DNA of 64,000 nucleotides. Origin: DASPNH01 sp035626675. GTDB taxonomy: Bacteria > Desulfobacterota > Binatia > UBA1149 > CAITLU01. The position numbers were made by a program, and so were the translations under genes. The notes beneath the pieces are model-generated. The model did not search any database and was not told where the DNA came from. It saw only the letters and a program-made list of their open reading frames with translations. Of this stretch, positions 1-9,700 are shown piece by piece (within the stretch, counting starts at the first letter, position 1; the number at the start of each line of letters is the position of its first letter). The stretch covers positions 1 through 64,000 of the forward strand of contig DASPNH010000210.1 of assembly GCA_035626675.1 (NCBI GenBank). The letters run 5' to 3'.

Positions 1-924
1 ATGTGCGCCCACCGCATTCTCTACCAGCCGGCCCCACCAGGGGCCGTCAGCGAGCGACTGCTCGTAGCTGCGCAGCGAAGGTGCGGTGATCAATGCGTTG
101 TTCCACAAGATCAGCTTGGGGCTGCTGCCGCGTTTCCGCACGGTACCGCGTGAGAACAGCTCGAGGCCGCTGGCAAGGAACGCCGTCTCCAGGAGGCGAA
201 GATAGCCGGCCAGCGTCACGGTGTTGCCGGCGTCCTGAAGCTGACCGAGCATCTTGTTGTAGGACAGCATCTGCGCTGGGTGCTGAGCCGCCAGAGCGAA
301 CAGATGCCGGAGCAATGCGGGCTTGGTCACCGTCTCCATCTGCAGCACGTCACGGGCGACGACGGTTTCGATCAGCGAATCGACGACGTAGCGCTTCCAG
401 TCGTGCTCGTTCGCGATGAGCGGGGCCGCACCGGGATAGCCGCCGAAGTAGATCCACTGCGGCAGCGACCAGCCGAAGGCGTCGCGGCATTCCGAAAACG
501 ACCAATGCGGGCAGCGGTGCAGGAAGAAGCGGCCTGCAAGGCTCTCGGTCAGCCCGCGCTGCACGAGAAGCGCAGAGGAACCCAGGAGGAGCACGCGCAT
601 GGCTCTTGCGGCGCGAAGGTCCTCATCCCACAGGCGTTTGACGACCTCGCTCCAGCCCCGCACCTTCTGGATCTCGTCCAGGATCAGCAAGGCAGGCTGG
701 GCGCGCGCACGCGCCAGTTGCCACTGCGTCTCGATCCACTCCGGCGGCTGAGGCATGGCAGCGTCAGCCGAGGCAAAGACGGTTTCTGCGGCGATCTTCC
801 GCTCCAACTGTGTGGCGATCGTCGTCTTGCCAACCTGGCGCGGACCGATGAGAACCTGCAGCAGCGGCTTGGGCTGCCCCAGCGCCTGCACCACCTCGGC
901 AACGATCGACCTCTCGAACGCCAT
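1..924 (-). CDS. AAA ATPase of the DUF4143 family, partial
   Basis: Enters from the left edge on the minus strand. From the ATG at 924 there are 308 open codons and no stop, so the C-terminus lies outside the window. Visible are a P-loop IGPRQVGKT at residues 26-34, a Walker B LLILDEIQK near 79-87, an LLLGSSALL strand typical of sensor 1, and a GGYPGA motif. This is the order seen in the ATPase part of ATPase/DUF4143 proteins; the last visible residues belong to the start of the DUF4143 region. Family members are accessory NTPases of unsettled role and are often self-regulated. Two palindromes sit 27-67 bases upstream of the start (951-991), which fits an autoregulated gene. It is divergent from the esterase gene at 1076. 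The family call is firm; the biological role is unknown. Confidence 0.85.
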   Translation of the reverse strand, partial: MAFERSIVAEVVQALGQPKPLLQVLIGPRQVGKTTIATQLERKIAAETVFASADAAMPQPPEWIETQWQLARARAQPALLILDEIQKVRGWSEVVKRLWDEDLRAARAMRVLLLGSSALLVQRGLTESLAGRFFLHRCPHWSFSECRDAFGWSLPQWIYFGGYPGAAPLIANEHDWKRYVVDSLIETVVARDVLQMETVTKPALLRHLFALAAQHPAQMLSYNKMLGQLQDAGNTVTLAGYLRLLETAFLASGLELFSRGTVRKRGSSPKLILWNNALITAPSLRSYEQSLADGPWWGRLVENAVGAH

Positions 925-950
925 GGCTGGATTTACTGCGACCGGGTGAT

Positions 951-991
951 TTACTCAATGGTTGAGTAATTTTACTCAATGACTGAGTAAA
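951..991. promoter_or_regulatory. tandem palindromic operators
   Basis: Two near-identical inverted repeats stand side by side: TTACTCAATGGTTGAGTAA at 951-969 and TTACTCAATGACTGAGTAA at 972-990. Both have TTACTCA arms mirrored by TGAGTAA around a 5-base centre. They lie 21 bases apart start to start, i.e. two helical turns, in an AT-rich island between the divergent genes at 924 and 1076. Spacing and symmetry are those of a dimeric repressor site. The most likely client is the ATPase gene, whose start is 27 bases away. Operator function is inferred. Confidence 0.65.
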
Positions 992-1075
992 TCTTTGGCG
1001 ACGCACCCTCTTCCTGATTTTCCCCTCCAGCTCTAGATTGTTCGTACAGCTTTGTAGGTAGCGTCTGGAGGGGCC

Positions 1076-3931
1076 ATGCGCCGAAAAAAATACAGCATTG
1101 TCGCGACCTTGGCGATTGCGATCATCCTTGCGGCGCAGCCGTCGCCGGCCGCCCTGCCCGCGGACTCACTGCCCAGCGTGACCAGTGGCCCGCTGCCGGG
1201 TCCGCCGGTCCTGTACGCTCCGGCCCCGGCCGCGCCGCAGCTCGAGAACCGCGACCCGCGGTTCCAGGCCGCGCCGCTTCTAATCTCCGGAACCGAGGCG
1301 TACGTGGACGGCGAGTACCTCTACCAGGACCACCTCTACGACGATTACGGCTCCGACAGCGACGGGCAGGGCGCGTTCTCGCTTTCGCCGCGCGCCGGCG
1401 ACATCGACTACCCGAGCAACTTCGCGCGCTACGCCGGCAACGCCGCCGACCTCGTCGAGTTCCGCATCGCGGCGCGCGCCGACGAAGTCGTCTATCGCAT
1501 CACGCTGAACTCGCTGACGGTGGCGGACTCCACCATCATCGCCATCGCCTTCGACACCGATCGCAACGCCGCAACCGGGATCTCGACGCTGCCGCGCGAT
1601 CCGGGCGCTCCCTTTCCCGGCACCGACGAGGTCATCACGATCTGGGGTAGCGGCGCCGAGCACTCCACCGCCGCTGGCGTGACGACGGCGCTTTCGGTCA
1701 GCACGGACCTCGAGGCCAACCAGATCACCGTCGCCGTTCCTCGCACGGTGTCGAATCCGCGCGGCATCTGGCGCGCAACCGTTGCGGCCGGAGCCTACGA
1801 CACGACCACCGGCGGCTGGCTGCGTCCCGCGCTTCAGACCAGCGCGACGGCGCCGGGCGGCGCCGGTCCGCTCGATCTCATGCCGAGCGGCATCTTCAAT
1901 CTCGCGTTCCGCTTCGACGAGCCCGTGCTGACCAGCGACGTCCCGCCCGACACCAACCAGTCGGTTGCTCTGCGCAACAAGGCTCCCACGACCTACGCGC
2001 ACGACATCGACTTCGCCGCGCTCGATGCGGGCGAGGACCGGACCACGGTGCCGCTCACCGGAACGATGGTACGCATCTTCGCCAGCCGCCTCTCGCTCGG
2101 CGAGGGCCGCGACTTCAACGATTTCCCGTCCTATCGCGGCCAGCTCCAGCCGTACTCGCTCTACATCCCCACCACGTACGATGCAGACATGCCTGCGCCG
2201 CTGACGCTGAACCTGCATTCGCTGTCCGAGCATCACTGGCAGTACAACGGCACCAACATGGTGCAGCAGATCGGCGAGCAGCGCGGCAGCATCGTGGCAA
2301 CCTCGATGTCGCGCAGCGACGACGGCTGGTACCAGCGCGAGGCCGAGTACGACGTCTTCGAGATGTGGAACGACATCGCGCACCACTACGTGCTCGATCC
2401 CGACCGCACCGCCATCAGCGGCTATTCGATGGGCGGGTACGCGACCTATCGCCTCGGGACGCTGTATCCGGACCTGTTCGGCAAGGCGTTCTCGCAGGTG
2501 GGACCTCCGGGCGAAGGCATATGGCTGCCACCGGCACCGCCGACGGGAAGCTTTCGCGGCGACGACTTCACGACCAATCCGTCACCGGCTACCGCTACGC
2601 TGACCAACCACTGGCTCGAGAACGCGCGCAACGTTCCGTTCCTGAACGTGGTGGGCTCCACCGACGAGCTGGTACCGCTGAGCGGCCCGGTTGCGCAGAA
2701 CCTCGGCAACGACGCGTTCGGCATCCGCGGCTTCGACCAGCTCGGCTACCGCTTCCACTTCTACGTCTTCGAGCCGTGCGACCATTTCGTCCTGTTCGTG
2801 CTCGACGACTATCCGATGGCCGCGTCCTTTCTCGGCGACGCGTTCGTGGACCGCAATCCACCGCACGTCACGTTCGCGTATGTTCCGGGCAGTGACCACG
2901 CCCCGCTCGGCCTCGTGCACGATCACGCCTATTGGGTCTCCGAGGTTCGCCTCGCCAGCGACAGCGGCAATCCCGCCAAGGGCGTGATCGATGCCTTCAG
3001 CCACGGTTTTGGCGTGGGCGATCCGGCAAGCAGCGGCGGCATGCGGCCCGGCACGGTGGGGCCGCTCGCGTACGAGGAGTTCTACCGCGAGTGGGGCCAG
3101 GCGCCGGCCATCCCCGTCGCCAACCGCATCGACGTGACGCTGACCAACGTCGGCTCGGCTTCTCTGGACCTTGCGCGAGCTGCGCTCAGCACCGCTGCGC
3201 CGCTGGCGGTGCACACGCGGAGCAGCACGGCGTCGCTGCTGCGTCTGGACGGAGCCTTCGCCGACGGCACGCAGATCTTCGAAGCGGGCCAGCCCGTTGC
3301 CGGAGCCATCGTCACGCCGACCTACGCCGTGGTTCCGGTTGCCGAGGGCACCCACGTCTACACGATCGCGGGCGAGCCGCCGCCCACCACGACCACGCTC
3401 GATCCGACGACGACAACGACGCTGGATACCACCACGACGACGCAAGAGCCGACGACGACGACCAGCACGACCGTGACCACGACGACGCTGCCGCCGCTCG
3501 AAGCCACGATCGAGGAAGCGCGCGCAACCATCCGTGCCTCGCGGCCAGGGCGCGGCGACGGGAGCATTCTGGCCAAGGGGTCGTTCACGATCGCGAGCGA
3601 GGACGAAGCGATCGTGGCAGCCGATGGTCTGTCGCTGGATGTCACCGACGCCGGCACGCTGGCAGTGTCCGCGGCCTGGCCCGGCGCCAATTGCCGTCAG
3701 AGCAGCAGCGGCAGCATTCGCTGTCAGAGCGCCGACCATTCCGCGCTCGCAAAGCTCAAGCGCTTGGGCAGCACCTACCGCTTCAGCATCAAGCTGCGTG
3801 GACTGGTCGACGAGGACGCGGCCGTGGCGCCCGTTACGCTCCGTCTGAGCCACGGCGAGACCGACCGCGCTGCCGAGCTGACGCTCTGCACGCTCAAGAA
3901 CGGCAAGGCGAGCTGCCAGACGCAGCCTTGA
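1076..3931 (+). CDS. secreted alpha/beta-hydrolase (esterase/depolymerase-like) with Thr-rich linker
   Basis: 951 aa, start ATG 1076 behind GGAGGGG. A basic start and hydrophobic stretch ending LAAQPSPA (residues 1-26) form a signal peptide. Residues about 70-330 look like an all-beta N-terminal region. A prolyl-oligopeptidase or PHB-depolymerase-like hydrolase domain follows (about 340-600) with lipase box GYSMGG, nucleophile Ser451, a likely acid at Asp530 (STDEL) and His570 (CDHF). Residues 771-806 are a Thr-rich linker, and the last 140 residues form a Cys-containing beta domain also recognisable at the end of the protein at 6702-9749. The protein is probably exported and acts on an ester or peptide substrate that cannot be named. 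A tandem-repeat spacer follows. Confidence 0.8.
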   Translation: MRRKKYSIVATLAIAIILAAQPSPAALPADSLPSVTSGPLPGPPVLYAPAPAAPQLENRDPRFQAAPLLISGTEAYVDGEYLYQDHLYDDYGSDSDGQGAFSLSPRAGDIDYPSNFARYAGNAADLVEFRIAARADEVVYRITLNSLTVADSTIIAIAFDTDRNAATGISTLPRDPGAPFPGTDEVITIWGSGAEHSTAAGVTTALSVSTDLEANQITVAVPRTVSNPRGIWRATVAAGAYDTTTGGWLRPALQTSATAPGGAGPLDLMPSGIFNLAFRFDEPVLTSDVPPDTNQSVALRNKAPTTYAHDIDFAALDAGEDRTTVPLTGTMVRIFASRLSLGEGRDFNDFPSYRGQLQPYSLYIPTTYDADMPAPLTLNLHSLSEHHWQYNGTNMVQQIGEQRGSIVATSMSRSDDGWYQREAEYDVFEMWNDIAHHYVLDPDRTAISGYSMGGYATYRLGTLYPDLFGKAFSQVGPPGEGIWLPPAPPTGSFRGDDFTTNPSPATATLTNHWLENARNVPFLNVVGSTDELVPLSGPVAQNLGNDAFGIRGFDQLGYRFHFYVFEPCDHFVLFVLDDYPMAASFLGDAFVDRNPPHVTFAYVPGSDHAPLGLVHDHAYWVSEVRLASDSGNPAKGVIDAFSHGFGVGDPASSGGMRPGTVGPLAYEEFYREWGQAPAIPVANRIDVTLTNVGSASLDLARAALSTAAPLAVHTRSSTASLLRLDGAFADGTQIFEAGQPVAGAIVTPTYAVVPVAEGTHVYTIAGEPPPTTTTLDPTTTTTLDTTTTTQEPTTTTSTTVTTTTLPPLEATIEEARATIRASRPGRGDGSILAKGSFTIASEDEAIVAADGLSLDVTDAGTLAVSAAWPGANCRQSSSGSIRCQSADHSALAKLKRLGSTYRFSIKLRGLVDEDAAVAPVTLRLSHGETDRAAELTLCTLKNGKASCQTQP

Positions 3932-3981
3932 CGCCACGTCGCCGTGACGTGCCGACTCGTCCGCAATCTGCTGACGCCGTC

Positions 3982-4029
3982 GTGACGTGCGGCCGGCGGT
4001 GACGTGCGACCGGCGGTGACGTGCTGGCG
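3982..4029. repeat. 17-bp tandem repeat, about 2.7 copies
   Basis: GTGACGTGCGGCCGGCG at 3982-3998 is repeated with one change at 3999-4015, and a third partial copy (GTGACGTGC) follows at 4016. The GTGACGTGC core also occurs once more at about 3944. The array fills the spacer after the esterase stop at 3931. No gene or hairpin was recognised here. Confidence 0.6.
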
Positions 4030-4131
4030 CAGGCTCGATCCGCCGAGGTAGAGGCGAAGTCAGCACATCTTCGTCATTGCTGCGGGCCGACGCTTCGCGC
4101 ACCATCGCGCCTCTTTTCGGCGGAGGTCGCG

Positions 4132-4551
4132 GTGGTGAACGACAGACAGCGGTTGATGGAGAAGCTGCGGCGCATCGAGGCGCTGTGCGCGCGGCCCGGC
4201 ACCGAAGGCGAAAGGCTGGCGGCGACGCGGGCTCGCGAGCGATTGCTGGCCCGGCTCGGCCAGACTCCGCGCGAAGAACCGCTGATCGAGATGCGATTTC
4301 GCGTCACCAACGAATGGTCGCGTCGCCTGATGCTGGCGCTGCTGCACAAGCACGGGCTCAGGCCGTATCGCCGAGCCGGCCAGCGTCAGAACACCATCAC
4401 CGTCCGTACCACCACCAACTTCGCCTACGACGTGCTGTGGCCCGAGTTCGAGCGGCTCGACCGTCGCATGCAGGGCCAGTTCGACTCCTACACCGAGCAT
4501 CTGCTGGCCGAGGTCATGGGAGGCGTGCGGCGCGGCAGCTATTCGCGCTGA
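4132..4551 (+). CDS. DUF2786-like small protein
   Basis: Open from 4021, but the likely start is one of two GTG codons at 4132/4135 (139-140 aa), preceded by GGAGGT at about 4122. An upstream start would add a Cys/Ala-rich stretch that looks like non-coding translation. The N-terminal part (NDRQRLMEKLRRIEALC, then GTEGERLAATRARERLL) is a helix-turn-helix pair resembling DUF2786. The C-terminal half is a mixed alpha/beta region with RFRVTNEWSRRLM and TTTNFAYDVLW. No catalytic motif is evident and the function is unknown. It stands alone between the esterase and the convergent pentapeptide-repeat gene. Confidence 0.55.
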   Translation: MVNDRQRLMEKLRRIEALCARPGTEGERLAATRARERLLARLGQTPREEPLIEMRFRVTNEWSRRLMLALLHKHGLRPYRRAGQRQNTITVRTTTNFAYDVLWPEFERLDRRMQGQFDSYTEHLLAEVMGGVRRGSYSR

Positions 4552-4657
4552 CCTGCGCCGCCATCGGCGCACGGCTGTTCGCGCTGAGGTCAGGCAATTC
4601 TGCGCATGCGGCGCGCAGCTGTCCGCACTGACGTGCGCCGGACGCCGGAGCTGCGGC

Positions 4658-6364
4658 TCAGTCCGACATGGCGCGCAGCCCCGGGCAGTCCTGCCGCTTA
4701 CTCGCTGCATGCAAAGCAGAGGTCAGCGACTTTCCATCGCGCGCCATGCCGCCCTCGGCCTGCATCGAGATCCCGTGTGCGACCGAGGCATCCGCGCATG
4801 CCAGCCCGACGAGAAACTCCGTCACCGCTGCCGGCGCCGCCGCACCGCCGCCGCTCGCCGACAGATCGGTCATCTCCACGTTGGCATCGTCGAGCGCCGC
4901 GCCCGCCAGCTTGGCGCCACGTAGCACGGCGCCCTGAAGCCGCGCGCCGCGCAGCGACGCGCCGGTCAGATCCGCCTCCGACAGGTCGGCGCCGCGAAGG
5001 TCGGCGCGTTCCAGATTGGCGCCCGCAAGCTTGGCGCCGCGCAGCACGGCGCCGCGCAGGATGGCATCGGCCAGGAATGCGCCGTGCATCTCGGCCTCGT
5101 TCAGCACGGCGCCGCACAGCTTGGCTGCTGCAAAACGCGTCTGCGCAAGGCGCGCCGAGGACAGGTTGGCGCGATTCATCCGCGCGCCCGACATCGAGCC
5201 GAGCTGGATCTTGGCCCACGACAGATCGGCGCCGTCCAGGATCGCGTCGTCGAACATCGCCTGCTGCATCGAGGCCCAGCTGAAGTTGGCGCCGGCAAGG
5301 CGCGTTCGCACCAGGCCCGCCGGCTCGCAATCGGGCGGATCCTCGCAGTCGCGGCGCTGCCAGCAATCGGCGGGCAACGGGGCCGGCTCGATGTCGTCGT
5401 CGCGCACGGCGCGCAGGTCGAGCTTGGGAAGGACGGCGTTGTAGAGATCGGCGAAGCGAAAGTCGCGACCTTGCAGTGCCTGGAACGGCGTCACCTTGGC
5501 CAGCACCTGCTCGAGCTGCTCGGGCGAGCTGTCTCGCAGGGCGTTGATGTCTTCGGGCGTCAGGGTGTTGGCGGTGAGCACGCGCTCGCGAAGCTGCATG
5601 TTCTGCGCGAACCAGGCCAGGCCGCGCTCGGGATCGTCGGGGATGACGGCGACGAACAGCGAGACGAACACCGTCGCTGCGCATGCCGCCATGATGAGCA
5701 CCGGCACCGACACGGCCTGTCGCAGCAGCCTCTGCCAGCGACGCGCGTGCTTGGCCGAGCGAAGATGAGGCCACATGCGCGGCATCAGGACGAAGACGAT
5801 GAGGCCGACGTCGGCCAGGATCGTCGCGCGGTGAAGCCAGGTGTCGAACGGGCTGTGGAAGGGCAGGAAGCGGATCTGGATCCACAGCAGCAGTCCCAGA
5901 GGCAGGACCACCGTCGTCACCCACGTGATCAGCGCGGAGAGCACGTGCAGGAAACGCGAAGGTGCCTGACCGGTCAGGTAGAGCACGTAATAGAAGTTGG
6001 CCACGCGCTGGCGCAGTAGCGTGCGCTGCTGATCGGGAAGGTTGGCGGCTTCCTGATCGAAGCGCTCGATCTCGTTCGAAAGGATCGAAAGCTGCAGCAG
6101 CAGGTCCGAATGCAGCAGCACGATCAGCCACGGTGCGATGCTGTAGAAGCCGAACGGCCCGATGATCGGGATCTGCGCGTTCAGCAGTGGAAGCGTGACC
6201 AGGCTCGAGGCTCTCAGCAGCATCTCGTGCGTGGTCGAGGCCACGGTGACGGCTACGTAGGCGCCGACGCTGATGAACGTCACGAAACGGGCGCTGACCG
6301 CGCCGGCTGCCTCGTTGACCGCGCCGAGAAGCTTCTCGGCGTACTGTTCCTGGGTAAGGGCCAT
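4658..6364 (-). CDS. membrane protein with pentapeptide repeats
   Basis: 568 aa, start ATG 6364. The N-terminal half holds about five hydrophobic segments (roughly 26-44, 57-90, 137-163, 180-198 and 217-241). Residues about 355-500 are A(D/N)Lxx pentapeptide repeats such as LAGANLERADLRGADLSEAD, which fold as a right-handed quadrilateral beta-helix. A Cys-containing tail follows. Membrane domain plus pentapeptide domain is a known architecture of unknown role. The helix probably faces the cytoplasm as a scaffold or binding surface; this is inference. Its 3' end faces the gene at 4132-4551 and its start is divergent from the gene at 6702. Confidence 0.85.
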   Translation of the reverse strand: MALTQEQYAEKLLGAVNEAAGAVSARFVTFISVGAYVAVTVASTTHEMLLRASSLVTLPLLNAQIPIIGPFGFYSIAPWLIVLLHSDLLLQLSILSNEIERFDQEAANLPDQQRTLLRQRVANFYYVLYLTGQAPSRFLHVLSALITWVTTVVLPLGLLLWIQIRFLPFHSPFDTWLHRATILADVGLIVFVLMPRMWPHLRSAKHARRWQRLLRQAVSVPVLIMAACAATVFVSLFVAVIPDDPERGLAWFAQNMQLRERVLTANTLTPEDINALRDSSPEQLEQVLAKVTPFQALQGRDFRFADLYNAVLPKLDLRAVRDDDIEPAPLPADCWQRRDCEDPPDCEPAGLVRTRLAGANFSWASMQQAMFDDAILDGADLSWAKIQLGSMSGARMNRANLSSARLAQTRFAAAKLCGAVLNEAEMHGAFLADAILRGAVLRGAKLAGANLERADLRGADLSEADLTGASLRGARLQGAVLRGAKLAGAALDDANVEMTDLSASGGGAAAPAAVTEFLVGLACADASVAHGISMQAEGGMARDGKSLTSALHAASKRQDCPGLRAMSD

Positions 6365-6701
6365 GGGCGAAGCCGGCTACTTTGCCTGAGCAGGCCGGCA
6401 CGGCCAGCGAAGCCACCCCCGCCTTCCCCCATGCGCCCGTTGTATCCGATAGACGGCCGCTGACACCCTTGTGGGAGGTCGCTCCACCCCTCGGTGGCAT
6501 GCGTAAGTCCGGGAACAGGCGATTGAAACAATCGCTGCTGACAACGACGTAGGAAATTTTCGCCACCCTCTTTACGCTCCTGTCAATGCGCCCTAGCGTT
6601 CCGCAAAGGTGAGGCGCCGGGGTGGGCGCTGAGCTTCGAGACGAACCGAGACACTCGGCTTCGGCAGCGGCGCCGACCTGTGCGGCGACCTTGGAGGGGA
6701 A
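6365..6701. other. 337-base intergenic region between divergent genes
   Basis: No gene recognised. It must hold the promoters of the pentapeptide gene (minus) and the ELW-DGT gene (plus). A small inverted repeat GATTG-AAA-CAATC lies at 6521-6533 and a strong ribosome-binding site GGAGGGG at 6693-6699, just before the ATG at 6702. No convincing sigma-70 pair or riboswitch was found. Confidence 0.5.
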
Positions 6702-9700
6702 ATGAGAGCAGCAAGCGTCGAACAGGTTCTCGCGGAGCTGGAACAGGCGTTCCGGCCGGCCGGCCCGGTAATCTTTTCGCGGCAACCCAGCCAGCTTCCC
6801 GACCTCCTGCCCGGCTACGAGCGGCGGCGCTGGGACGAGACCGTCGCCCTGGACCTGAACCTGCCTTCGGCCGTGCCTGCTCGCTTCACGCCCATTGCCT
6901 TCGTCGTCTCCGCCATACTCTTCGTCGTGCTGACGCTGGCCGCTCCGTTGATCGCGCACGCACAGTTCTCCGCCTATCGCGTCAAGGAGATCTATCCCGG
7001 CACCACGCAATCCGTGCCCGAATACCTGACGGTGCTGGGAGACCACGCGTTTTTCGCAGCCTCCGAATCCACCGCCAGCCGGGAACTGTGGAGGAGCGAC
7101 GCTACGGCTGACGGAACGGTCCTGCACGCCGACATCGCGCTCGCCACGCTCGCGTCCAGTCCCGAGGAGATCGTGCGTGTCGGCGACCTCATCCTTTTCT
7201 CCGCCAACGACAACGTCACCGGCCGCGAGCTGTGGGCAACCGACGGTGTCGAGACCTCTCAGGTGCGCGACATCGAGCTCGGAAACACCGGGTCCTCGCC
7301 GATCGACCTGACCGTGGTGGGCGACAAGGTCTTCTTCAAGGCAACAACCTCCGCCTTTGCGCAAGAGCTGTGGGTCAGCGACGGGACGCCGGCCGGAACC
7401 GCGATGGTCGAGGACCTGAGCGTCGGTCCGCTGGGAACCTCGATCTTTCACATGGCCGAGTCGCAGGGAAAGCTGTTCTTCGATGCGCTGACCCAGGGCT
7501 TCGGCGGCGAGCCCTGGGTCAGCGACGGCACTGCGGCGGGCACGTTCATGCTCGCCGACATCTGGCCGGGCAGCAGCGGCGGCGGACCCGACCAGTTCAC
7601 TGAATTTGCCGGCAGGACCTTCTTCAAAGCCTACGACGGCGGCACCGCCGTCGGCGAGGAAATCTGGGTAACCGACGGCACGGAGGCGGGCACGCACCTG
7701 TTCAAGGACATTCAGCCCGGCGTCGAGAGCTCCAGCGTTCACGGCCTGACCGTCATCGGCGACACGATGTGGTTCGGCGCCGATTCCGGCGGTACCGGGC
7801 GCGAGCTGTGGAAGAGCGACGGCACTGTCGAAGGCACGGTGTTGGTCGAGGACCTGTGGCCGGGACCGACCTCCTCGCTGCCCCATGGTTTCTTCGGCGT
7901 CGGCGACGTCGTGCTGTTCGCGGCCCAGACGCAGGCCAATGGCACCGAGCTGTGGCGCACCGATGGCACCGAGGAAGGCACGTATCTGCTGAAGGACATC
8001 TTCCCCGGAACCAGCTGGTCGAATCCGGCCAACTTCATCGTGCACGAAGGACGACTGTTCTTCACCGCAACCGATGCAACGCATGGCACCGAGCTGTGGA
8101 TGTCGGACGCAACTGCCGCCGGCACGGTTCGCGTGGCGGACATTCGAGCGGGGTCCGGCAGCTCGAGCCCGGCGTGGCTGACGGCACTCGGCAACCGTCT
8201 GCTCTTCAGTGCAAGCCCGGGAAGCGAAGGCATCGAGCTGTGGGCGCTCTCGTTCTGCGGCGACGCGCTCGTGGATCCGACCGAGAGCTGCGATGCCGGA
8301 GCGGCCAACGGCGGCAACGGCTCGTGCTGCAGCGCCGCGTGCACCGTAGCTGCGGCCGGCTCGGTCTGCCGCGCGGCCGCCGGTGCCTGTGACGTCGCCG
8401 AGATCTGCAGCGGCGCGTCCACGACGTGTCCTGCCGACGGTCTGGTCGCAGCGGGTGCGCAATGCCGTGCAAGCACGGGAGCATGCGACGTTGCCGAGAC
8501 CTGCAGCGGCGCCGACGCCTCGTGCCCCGACGACGGATTTGCCGGCAGCAGCGTGGTGTGCCGCGCCAGTGATGGCGCCTGCGACGCAGCCGAGAAGTGC
8601 ACGGGATCGTCGGCGCAGTGTCCCGATGATTCGTTCGCCGGCGCCAGCGTGATCTGCCGGCCAACCATCGACGGCTGCGACGTCAGCGACCGATGCACCG
8701 GCTCCTCGCCGGATTGCCCGGCCGATGCGTTCGCCGGTCCCGAGGTCGAATGCCGCAACGCGCTCGACGTCTGCGACGTGGCCGAGCACTGCTCGGGCAC
8801 CGGCCCATCGTGTCCGGCCGATGAGTTCGAGCCAGCCGGCACGTCTTGCCGTCCCATTGCGGGCGCCTGCGACGAAGCCGAGTCGTGCGATGGCGCCGGC
8901 CCGCACTGCCCGGGCGACGGAACGGTCGCCGCCGACACGGTGTGCCGGCCATCGACCGGCATCTGTGACGCCGAAGAGCTCTGCGACGGTTGGAACACGG
9001 ACTGTCCCGCCGACGCCGCCGCCAACGCCGGTGCCGTGTGCCGCGGCGCTGCCGGAGCATGCGATATCTCCGAATTGTGCGACGGGATCTCGACGGCCTG
9101 CCCCGGTGACGCCAAGACCACGGCGCTGTGCCGCGCAGCCGCAGATTCCCAGTGCGACGTTGCCGAGTCCTGCGACGGTGTTTCGAACGACTGCCCCGCC
9201 GATGCGCACGCGGGCGACGGCACGAGCTGCGACGATGCCGACATCTGCAGCACCGCCGATTCGTGCCAGGCCGGCTCGTGCCAGGCCGGCGGCGTCGATC
9301 CTCTCGGCCGTACGCAGCTGAAGGCGACGGTGCGCGACGGCACCGATTCGTTGAAGATCAAGGCGATGCTCCCGCTGGCGCATCTCGTCACCGAGCCCGA
9401 CCAGGGCGGTTTGATGCTGTTCGTGATGGGCGAGGGCGGAGAGGAGATCTTTGCGGCCGAGATTCCTGCCGGCGCGTTCGAGGACGCAGCCGGCGACGGA
9501 AGCGTCTATCGCTTCCGCGACCCCGATGGCGAGGTCCCCGAGGCGCAGGGACTGAGCTCGGTGATGATCAAGAAGCGCGGCGATGTCGCGCGCATCACGA
9601 TGTCGGGCAGCAACGTGACTCTTGGCGAAGCCGCCGGTCAGCCGAGCGCCACGCTCTCGATCATCATCGGCGACGATGTCGAAGGCTCATGCGCCACCGC

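Noticed and set aside
3374..3495. ACG-rich repeat as a DNA-level repeat element
   Set aside because: It is the coding sequence of the Thr-rich linker in the esterase.
4698..9383. A 1561-codon open frame on the minus strand
   Set aside because: It is antisense to the pentapeptide and ELW-DGT genes, rich in Arg/Ala/Gly, without a family motif or ribosome-binding site; a GC-driven shadow.
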